DNA from: Candidatus Baltobacteraceae bacterium
Lineage (GTDB): Bacteria > Vulcanimicrobiota > Vulcanimicrobiia > Vulcanimicrobiales > Vulcanimicrobiaceae
Assembly: GCA_035502855.1 (NCBI GenBank)
Contig: DATJTX010000039.1
Location: 62,001-126,000, forward strand
Length of the DNA stretch: 64,000 nucleotides
Reading direction: 5' to 3'
Numbering within the stretch: the first letter of the stretch is position 1; every line of letters starts with the position of its first letter. Positions 57,742 to 64,000 of this stretch are shown here, in pieces. Made by a program: the position numbers and the translations under genes. The notes under the pieces are model-generated. The model did no database searches. It was not told the DNA's origin and saw only the letters and a program-made list of their open reading frames with translations.

Positions 57742-59505
57742 CTACGTCAACCAAACGCCCTCCGTACCGTAGGTGGTCATAAAGTCCCATGCCGTGACCG
57801 GCTGACCGAAGTGAAAGCCCTGCAGCTCGTGGCAGCCGATCTTACGCAGGAAATCGGCTTGGCCGCGAGTCTCGACCCCCTCGCCGATCACCTGCATGTG
57901 CAGCGAATCGGCCAGTGCCGCCACCGAACGGCAAATCGCGCGGCTGTATCGGTCGTTCTCCGCATCTTTGACGAACGCGCGATCGATCTTGATACAGCTC
58001 ACCGGGTACGATTTCAGATACGAGAGCGTGTTGTATCCGGTGCCGAAGTCGTCGATCGCGATCGAGATGCCGCGCGACCGCAACTGCTCGAGCGTCGCGA
58101 CCGCGCTCGGGATGTCCTCGATCAACAGCTGCTCGGTCACTTCGAGTTGCAGCGCGGCCGCTTTCCAGCCCGAATCGGCCAACGCGCTGGAAACGTGGCC
58201 GACCAGGCGCGCGGATTGCACGTGACGCGGCGAGACGTTCACGTTCAACCGCACGTCGCGCCCGAGCGAGTCGCGAATCAGCATCGCATCGCGGCAGGCG
58301 CGATCGATCGCCCACTTTCCGATCTCGACGACGGCGTCGCTCTCTTCGGCGATCGTGAGAAAGACGTCGGGCGTGAGCAGACCCAGTTCGGGATGCTGCC
58401 AGCGCAAGAGCGCCTCCGCCGCGATGACGCGCTCGTCCGATGCGTCGATCAGCGGTTGGTAGTACATCGCGAACTCGCTGCGCTCGATTGCCGCCGGAAG
58501 GTCGCGCTCGAGCCGGCTGCGCACGCTCATCTTTCGTTCGAGCGCGGGGCCGTAGCGCACCAAGCCGCCGCGCGCGGCGGTCTTGGCCGCATGCAGCGCC
58601 ATGACGGCGTTTTGCAGCAAGCCTTCGCCGGTTCCGTCGTGCGGATGCTCGGCCAAACCCATCGTCGCGCGCAGCACGAATTCTGCGTGCCCAGCTTCGA
58701 ACGGCGCGTCGAGCGAACCACGCAGGCGTTCGATTCCGTCGTCGACGAGGCTGCGATCCTTCGGATCGATCAGCAAGCACGCGAATTCGTCTGAGCCCAG
58801 ACGCGCCACGTAGTGCCCGTCGGCCTCCAAGAAGCGTACGCGCTCGGCGATCGCGCGCAAAAGCTGATCGCCGACCGCGTGCCCGGCGATCTCGTTGATT
58901 TGCGCGAACCGGTCGATGTCGAAGAGCACGAGCGCGCCGCGCGTGCCGACTTGATCCGCATAGTGATCGAGCACCTCGAGCAGCTGATGCCGGTTCAACA
59001 GACCGGTGAGCGGATCGTGAGTGGAAAGAAAGAGCACCGCATTCTGCGCTTGGATCTGATCGGTGCAATCGAAGACGCTTCCGACGCTGCGTTCCGCAAC
59101 GCCGATCGCGTTGCTGAAGATCGTTCCGAAGGTTCGGATGAACCGGACCTCGCCGTTGGTGCGCACGATGCGGCATTGCAGCGCGAGCGAGGGACCCGAT
59201 TCGATCGCGTGCTTGCGCAGCGTATCGAATGCGTCGCGATCCTCCGGGTGTACGCGCTGCAAAAGATCGTCGTAGTGTACGTGCGTCGTGCCCGCCGGAA
59301 GGCCCCAGATCTGCGCGAAGGGCTCGGAAACGGTGACCAAATCGGTCGCCAAGTCGACCGTGTAATACGCAAAGCTGGTGACGCCCTGCGCGTGACGCAG
59401 CGCTTCGCGCAGTTCATCACGTTCCTGCGTCACACGCGCGAGTGCGGTTGCATCCACTGCTTGGAGCTCTGACGGCATCAAGCCCGGAGCCTCTCCCTTC
59501 GCCAC
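57742..59505 (-). CDS. PAS-GGDEF-EAL protein with degenerate cyclase and intact EAL
   Basis: A 587-residue protein with a short coiled N terminus (about 15-40), PAS (about 40-155), GGDEF-like (about 165-325) and EAL (about 335-585). The cyclase site reads R-L-G-S-D-E-F, so the second glycine is Ser. The phosphodiesterase half is complete: A-E-A-L-L-R-W, N-V-S-P-R, L-E-V-T-E, I-D-D-F-G-T-G-Y, K-I-D-R and G-E-G-V-E-T. It should degrade cyclic-di-GMP, with the GGDEF half as a possible GTP-binding regulator. It lies 45 bases upstream of the intact cyclase gene. Confidence 0.92.
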   Translation of the reverse strand: MAKGEAPGLMPSELQAVDATALARVTQERDELREALRHAQGVTSFAYYTVDLATDLVTVSEPFAQIWGLPAGTTHVHYDDLLQRVHPEDRDAFDTLRKHAIESGPSLALQCRIVRTNGEVRFIRTFGTIFSNAIGVAERSVGSVFDCTDQIQAQNAVLFLSTHDPLTGLLNRHQLLEVLDHYADQVGTRGALVLFDIDRFAQINEIAGHAVGDQLLRAIAERVRFLEADGHYVARLGSDEFACLLIDPKDRSLVDDGIERLRGSLDAPFEAGHAEFVLRATMGLAEHPHDGTGEGLLQNAVMALHAAKTAARGGLVRYGPALERKMSVRSRLERDLPAAIERSEFAMYYQPLIDASDERVIAAEALLRWQHPELGLLTPDVFLTIAEESDAVVEIGKWAIDRACRDAMLIRDSLGRDVRLNVNVSPRHVQSARLVGHVSSALADSGWKAAALQLEVTEQLLIEDIPSAVATLEQLRSRGISIAIDDFGTGYNTLSYLKSYPVSCIKIDRAFVKDAENDRYSRAICRSVAALADSLHMQVIGEGVETRGQADFLRKIGCHELQGFHFGQPVTAWDFMTTYGTEGVWLT

Positions 59506-59608
59506 AACGGAATAGCGGCAGGACTGCGGTTACAACCGCTCAACCGCATCCCTCTGGTCTGCGCGATTTACTGAATCTTTACCGAACCCCTGCCGAACGG
59601 ACTACGCA

Positions 59609-61246
59609 CTAATAGCCCAGCGCGGCGCCGGCGGGATGACGCCGATCGGTGCCGCCGTACAGCATGCCGGTGCGCGGATCGGCGACGATCGCCTGCGCCG
59701 AACCCCAGAACGGGATCTCCTTGAACCGGTAGCCCTCGGTGCGCAGCGCGCGCATCGTCGCAGCGGTTAGCGCGCCGGGCTCGTAGTCGATGCGATCGGG
59801 CAGCCACTGCATGTGGACACGCGGTGCGTCGACCGCGGCTTGCGCGTTCATGCCGAAATCGAAGACGTTGAGCAGCGTTTCGAGCACGATCGTGATGATG
59901 CGCGAACCGCCGGGGCTGCCGGTCACCATCGCCAGCCGGCCGCCGCGCAAGACAATGGTCGGCGTCATCGACGAGAGCGGGCGTTTTCCGGGCTGGATGT
60001 CGTTCGTCTCGCCTTGGACGAGCCCGTACATGTTCGGCACGCCGGGTTTCGACGTAAAATCGTCCATTTCGTCGTTGAGAAGAAAGCCCGTGCCTGCCGC
60101 CATGACGCCCGAGCCGAACCAGTCGTTGAGCGTATAGGTCACCGCGACCGCGTTACCCCAGCGATCGACGATCGAGTAGTGCGTGGTTTCTCCGTTTTCG
60201 TGCACGCTGATCTTCAGCCCGGGATGCACCCGGCTCGACGGCGTCGCGCGAACCGGGTCGATCTGCGCGCGCAAATGCGCCGCATACGCGGGATCGAGCA
60301 ATTGCGCCACCGGATCATGCACGAAGGTGGGATCGCCGAGATATGCGTTGCGGTCGGCGTATGCGCGCCGTTCGGCTTCGATCAGGTAGTGCGTCTCACG
60401 CACGCTATGCCAACCCCACTGCGCAAATGGGTAGGGCGCGATGACGTTCAAGATCTCGCAGAGCGTAACGCCGCCGGAGCTGGGCGGCGGAGCCGAGATG
60501 ATCTCGAGGTCGTGATACGCGCAGTGGATCGGGGCCGATTCATCGACCGTGTAGTCGGCGAAATCGCGCATCGAGAGAATTCCACCGTGGCGATTGCCGG
60601 CGGCAACGATCGCACGCGCGATCGGCCCGCGATAGAACGCCTCATCGCCGTCCGCCGCGATCAGCTCCAACGTGCGGGCGAGATCGGGCTGCACGACCCG
60701 CTCGCCGGGGTGCGGCTTCGCGCCGCCGGCGCTCCAGCCGCTATAGCCTTCGCCGGCCGAACCGCGAAACGGAACCATGTCGCCCGGCTGCAGCACGTAG
60801 CCGTCGCGCGCCAATCGAATCGCCGCCGCCATGACCGCTGCGCGCGAGCGCGTGCCGAATTGCGCGAGCGCCCGATCGAGTCCCATCACGGTCCCGGGAA
60901 CGCCGATCGCGAGCCATCCCTTGCGCGAACGCTCCGGCACCACGTTGCCGTGCGCGTCCAAATACATGTCGCGGGTCGCGCGCAGCGGCGCCTTCTCCCG
61001 GAAATCGATGAATCGCTCGCGACCGTCGTGCATCCGAATGAGCATGAAGCCGCCGCCGCCGAGATTACCGCAGCACGGATCCACGACGGCGAGCGCGTAG
61101 CCGACCGCGACCGCGGCGTCGACGGCGTTGCCGCCGCGTTCGAGCACGGCGAGTCCGGCTTGCGAAGCGAGATGTTGTTCGGTCACGACCATGGCATGCG
61201 GGGCGGAAACGACCGCGAGGAGCGCGCTGAAGAGCAGGGCGTGCAT
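59609..61246 (-). CDS. ggt: gamma-glutamyltransferase
   Basis: A 545-residue Ntn-hydrolase precursor with an N-terminal signal peptide (about 1-18). Autocleavage should occur before Thr354 in G-E-T-T-H-Y-S-I-V-D, leaving that threonine as nucleophile. D-P-C-C-G-N-L-G-G-G-G-F and P-L-S-S-M-T-P (oxyanion and substrate loop) are intact. It cleaves or transfers gamma-glutamyl groups of glutathione or similar compounds in the periplasm. It is a single gene, with 103 bases before the next gene on the same strand. Confidence 0.95.
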   Translation of the reverse strand: MHALLFSALLAVVSAPHAMVVTEQHLASQAGLAVLERGGNAVDAAVAVGYALAVVDPCCGNLGGGGFMLIRMHDGRERFIDFREKAPLRATRDMYLDAHGNVVPERSRKGWLAIGVPGTVMGLDRALAQFGTRSRAAVMAAAIRLARDGYVLQPGDMVPFRGSAGEGYSGWSAGGAKPHPGERVVQPDLARTLELIAADGDEAFYRGPIARAIVAAGNRHGGILSMRDFADYTVDESAPIHCAYHDLEIISAPPPSSGGVTLCEILNVIAPYPFAQWGWHSVRETHYLIEAERRAYADRNAYLGDPTFVHDPVAQLLDPAYAAHLRAQIDPVRATPSSRVHPGLKISVHENGETTHYSIVDRWGNAVAVTYTLNDWFGSGVMAAGTGFLLNDEMDDFTSKPGVPNMYGLVQGETNDIQPGKRPLSSMTPTIVLRGGRLAMVTGSPGGSRIITIVLETLLNVFDFGMNAQAAVDAPRVHMQWLPDRIDYEPGALTAATMRALRTEGYRFKEIPFWGSAQAIVADPRTGMLYGGTDRRHPAGAALGY

Positions 61247-61326
61247 GAGCGCTCCTTTCGCGATGAGGCGGTAAAGATTTCCTGTGCGTCCTCCGGCACG
61301 TCGCCTCGGATGATACGATAGGCGCG

Positions 61327-61731
61327 ATGAGCACCTCGTACATCGGCTCGGACGCGCTCACGGCGCCGATCACCCCGCTGACGGTCCCGGGCTTCGACGT
61401 GCTCGACCCGGCGAGCTATGCCGAGTCGGCCAATGGGTCGACCGCCTCGTCCGGCAGCACGAGCAGCTCGAGCGGGAGTTCCGCGCCGGACTCCTCGACT
61501 TCGCCCGCGGCCGCCTCCGCCGCGCAGAATCCGTACCAGCAAGCGGTCGCTACGCTTGCCCAGTGGCAATATCAGACGCTGACGCAGAGCCTGACCGGCG
61601 ATACCTCCAACGCCTCCGCGGCGCTCTATGCCACCGCCGGTCTGAGCGTGGACCAGTTCGCCGCGCTCGCCAGTCAGCTCCAGAACTTGGGCTCGGCCAC
61701 CACCGGCAGCACGGTCGACACGACCGCGTAA
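61327..61731 (+). CDS. hypothetical Ser/Ala/Thr-rich protein
   Basis: A 134-residue protein with no family I recognise. Residues about 35-68 are low-complexity Ser, Ala and Thr. The C-terminal half (N-P-Y-Q-Q-A-V-A-T-L-A-Q-W-Q-Y-Q-T-L and G-L-S-V-D-Q-F-A-A-L-A-S-Q-L) could form two amphipathic helices. There is no signal peptide. The ribosome site is weak. It diverges from ggt and precedes pnp by 92 bases. Coding status rests on the open frame and the GC-rich codon pattern. Confidence 0.55.
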   Translation: MSTSYIGSDALTAPITPLTVPGFDVLDPASYAESANGSTASSGSTSSSSGSSAPDSSTSPAAASAAQNPYQQAVATLAQWQYQTLTQSLTGDTSNASAALYATAGLSVDQFAALASQLQNLGSATTGSTVDTTA

Positions 61732-61823
61732 GCCGTCCCCGCAGACGCAGGCCGGGAGAATCTGCTGCGCGAACCGAGCAGCGTTCATATTAAAAGAGCA
61801 AAAGCAAAAAATTAGGAGTTATT

Positions 61824-64000
61824 GTGCCCGAATCCGTGACCTTAGAGGTCGGCGGGCGCACGATGGTCATCGAGACCGGCGAACTCGCGAAGCAAGCCAA
61901 CGGCTCCGCGCTGATTCGTTACGGTGAACAGAATGTCGTGCTCTGCGCCGTCACTGCCTCACTCAAACCCCGTGAAGGCATCGACTTTTTCCCCCTAACC
62001 TGCGATTTCGAAGAGAAGATGTACGCGGCCGGAAAGATTCCGGGCGGCTACATCAAGCGCGAAGGGCGTCCGCCCGAGCACGCCGTGCTCAGCTCGCGTC
62101 AGATGGATCGCCCGATCCGTCCGCTCTTCCCCGATGGTTTCCAAAACGACGTGCAAGTCGTCGCGACGGTGCTCTCGGTCGACCCCGAACTCGATCCCGA
62201 CGTCCTGGGCATCTGTTCCGCCGGAGCGGCTTTGGCCGTTTCCGATATTCCGTTCGAGAAGCCGGTGGCCGGCGTGCGCGTCGGTCGCGACGAGAACGGT
62301 AACTACATCTGCAATCCGACGCTGCCGCAATACGAGAGCGGCGGCATGGACATCGTGATTGCCGGCACCGACGAAGCGATCATGATGGTCGAAGGCGGCG
62401 GGCACGAGATCTCCGAGGACGATTTCCTCGGCGCGGTCGAGTTCGCGCACAAAGAGATCAAGAAGATCGTCAAAGCGATCAACCAGCTCGCGAAAAAAGC
62501 CGGCAAGGCCAAGCGCGAGTTTCCGCTCAAGAAGGTCAATGCGGAACTCGATAAGTGGGTGCGCAAAGCATTCGCGAAGGACGTCGCCAAAGCGATGCGT
62601 GTCGTCGAAAAGGGCGCGCGCGAAGAAGCGTTCGCGCAGCTCACCGTCGCAGAAGCGATCGCGCGCTGCGGCAAGAAAGACGACAACGTCTTAGCGCTGC
62701 TCGAGAACCCCGACACCGCCAAGGAGTTCGGCAAGATCATCAAGGCGATGGAAGAGGACGAGCTGCGCGTGATGGTCGTCGACGAGAAGATTCGTCCCGA
62801 TGGCCGCACGCCGGACGAGATTCGTCCGATTTGGTCCAAAGTGCACGTCGTGCCCCGCGTCCACGGTTCGGGCATTTTCACCCGCGGACAGACGCAAGTC
62901 TTCACCGCCGCAACGCTCGGTTCGACCAGCGACGCGCAGCGGCTCGACGGCATCGTGGCGCTCGAAGACAAGCGCTACATGCACTTCTACAACTTCCCGC
63001 CGTTTTCGGTCGGTGAGACGCGCCCGATGCGCGGTCCCGGCCGTCGCGAGATCGGTCACGGCGCACTCGCCGAGCGCGCGCTCGTGCCGGTGCTTCCGAA
63101 GAAGGAAGACTTCCCATACACGATGCGTCTGATGAGCGAAGTGCTCGAATCGAACGGATCGTCGTCGATGGCATCGGTCTGCGGCTCGACGCTCGCACTC
63201 ATGGACGCGGGCGTTCCGATCACCGAGCACGTCGCGGGCGTCGCGATGGGTCTGATCCTCAAAGGCAAAGACTACGCGATCCTCACCGACATTCAAGGCC
63301 TCGAAGACGCGCTCGGTGAGATGGACTTCAAGGTCGCGGGAACCAAGAAGGGCATCACCGCGATCCAGATGGACATCAAAGTCCAAGGCATTACCGTGGA
63401 GATCATGCGCGAAGCGATGGCGCAAGCCAAGAAATCGCGCTTCTTCATCATCGACAAGCTCGCCGAAACGATTGCGCAGCCGCGCGCGGAACTTTCGAAG
63501 TACGCGCCGCGGATGATCGTTATCAAGATCGATCCGAACAAGATCAAGGACGTCATCGGACCGGGAGGCAAGATCATCAACAAGATCATTGCCGATACCG
63601 GCGTCGAGAAAATCGACATCGAGGACGACGGCACGGTCTTCATCACCTCGCTCGACGGTGAGAGCGGCGAGAAGGCTAAGGAAATCGTCGAAAACATCAC
63701 CAAGGACGTCGTGGTCGGCCAGATCTACACCGGCACGGTCAAGCGCGTGATTCCGATCGGAGCCTTCGTCGAGATTCTTCCGGGTAAGGAAGGGCTCGTG
63801 CACATCAGCCAACTCGCTCCCGAGCGGGTGGCGAAAGTAGAAGACGTGCTCAACGTCGGCGACACGACGCAAGTCAAGGTGATGGAAATCGACGGCCAAG
63901 GCCGCCTCAATCTCTCGCGCAAGGCGGTGCTCGCACCGGGATCGGAGACGAGCAGCGGCAGCCGCGGCAACGGTGAATTCCGTCCGCAGCGCCGTCAACG
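61824..64000 (+). CDS. pnp: polyribonucleotide nucleotidyltransferase (C terminus beyond window)
   Basis: 3'-to-5' phosphorolytic exoribonuclease. The frame is open from the GTG at 61824 (AGGAG five bases upstream) to the window end, giving at least 725 residues. Two RNase PH-like domains are visible ([14 protein letters not shown] and [19 protein letters not shown]). They are followed by a KH domain ([12 protein letters not shown]) and an S1 domain (Y-T-G-T-V-K-R-V...G-L-V-H-I-S-Q-L). Only the basic tail appears cut off. AT-rich bases at 61791-61813 may hold its promoter. Confidence 0.97.
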   Translation, partial: MPESVTLEVGGRTMVIETGELAKQANGSALIRYGEQNVVLCAVTASLKPREGIDFFPLTCDFEEKMYAAGKIPGGYIKREGRPPEHAVLSSRQMDRPIRPLFPDGFQNDVQVVATVLSVDPELDPDVLGICSAGAALAVSDIPFEKPVAGVRVGRDENGNYICNPTLPQYESGGMDIVIAGTDEAIMMVEGGGHEISEDDFLGAVEFAHKEIKKIVKAINQLAKKAGKAKREFPLKKVNAELDKWVRKAFAKDVAKAMRVVEKGAREEAFAQLTVAEAIARCGKKDDNVLALLENPDTAKEFGKIIKAMEEDELRVMVVDEKIRPDGRTPDEIRPIWSKVHVVPRVHGSGIFTRGQTQVFTAATLGSTSDAQRLDGIVALEDKRYMHFYNFPPFSVGETRPMRGPGRREIGHGALAERALVPVLPKKEDFPYTMRLMSEVLESNGSSSMASVCGSTLALMDAGVPITEHVAGVAMGLILKGKDYAILTDIQGLEDALGEMDFKVAGTKKGITAIQMDIKVQGITVEIMREAMAQAKKSRFFIIDKLAETIAQPRAELSKYAPRMIVIKIDPNKIKDVIGPGGKIINKIIADTGVEKIDIEDDGTVFITSLDGESGEKAKEIVENITKDVVVGQIYTGTVKRVIPIGAFVEILPGKEGLVHISQLAPERVAKVEDVLNVGDTTQVKVMEIDGQGRLNLSRKAVLAPGSETSSGSRGNGEFRPQRRQ

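Noticed and set aside
1-64000. CRISPR arrays, rRNA or tRNA genes
   Set aside because: No regularly spaced repeats beyond the three 14-bp units, and no cloverleaf or rRNA-like segment was found in the intergenic regions by eye.

Overview
This is a GC-rich, densely packed bacterial chromosome segment. Many adjacent genes overlap by 1 to 11 bases, GTG starts are common, and three bases or fewer often separate a stop from the next start. No phage, plasmid, CRISPR, rRNA or tRNA signature was seen. Gene content (Rieske/cytochrome b-c, C5-pathway haem genes, Rex, selenocysteine formate dehydrogenase, cyclic-di-GMP proteins) points to a respiratory free-living bacterium. The overall style resembles Candidatus Eremiobacterota (WPS-2) or a neighbouring lineage, but that is an impression and not a demonstrated assignment.

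Layout. 1-5 kb: a CcsB/ResC cytochrome c assembly protein, an ECF41 sigma factor with its AhpD-like partner and a matching promoter, then a Rieske protein and a cytochrome b fused to a cytochrome c. 5-15.6 kb: a GT39-type membrane glycosyltransferase diverges from a nine-gene, translationally coupled tetrapyrrole operon. That operon holds a precorrin-2 dehydrogenase/HemC/short HemD fusion, HemB, MobA, HemL, Rex, HemA, a CobA-HemD fusion and a DUF92 membrane protein. It covers glutamyl-tRNA to uroporphyrinogen III and the siroheme branch, with the NADH sensor Rex embedded in it. 15.7-27.7 kb: a Tat-exported phospholipase C-like phosphoesterase, a HAD phosphatase, a glutaredoxin/MFS pair, a TonB-like protein, arginase, a complete BmpA-type nucleoside ABC importer, a beta-lactamase-fold hydrolase and IlvE.

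27.8-37.4 kb: a beta-propeller/phosphoesterase fusion, then an oxalate/formate-type MFS carrier followed by a formate dehydrogenase operon (alpha, beta, NrfD-type membrane subunit, FdhD). The alpha subunit is read through an in-frame UGA that has a SelB-type hairpin at the same 11-nt spacing as E. coli fdhF, so it is best annotated as one selenoprotein. MobA in the tetrapyrrole operon could supply guanylylated molybdopterin for this enzyme.

37.4-47 kb: a multi-domain histidine kinase, an alpha/beta hydrolase and PolX on the minus strand; a degenerate ABC ATPase with a membrane partner; then a minus-strand run of threonine dehydratase, divergent SDR, Rieske ferredoxin, HTH protein and a DJ-1/PfpI protein without its catalytic cysteine. 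47-51 kb is a scarred zone: an aminotransferase with an internal deletion, an ISNCY-type transposase remnant with end repeats, rpsO, and an unusual methyltransferase/AlkB pair whose base use looks foreign. 51-61 kb: a PAS/GAF/PP2C/ATPase regulator, a split transketolase, an HNH nuclease, two GGDEF-EAL proteins with reciprocally degenerate halves, and gamma-glutamyltransferase. 61.3-64 kb: a Ser/Ala-rich orphan and pnp, which runs off the window.

Recurring theme: several proteins keep a fold but lack catalytic residues (ABC ATPase, PfpI, SDR, receiver, one EAL, one GGDEF, EEP-like). The strongest biological signals are the selenocysteine formate dehydrogenase locus, the tri-domain tetrapyrrole enzyme, the ALKBH8-like AlkB/methyltransferase pair and the reciprocal cyclic-di-GMP pair.
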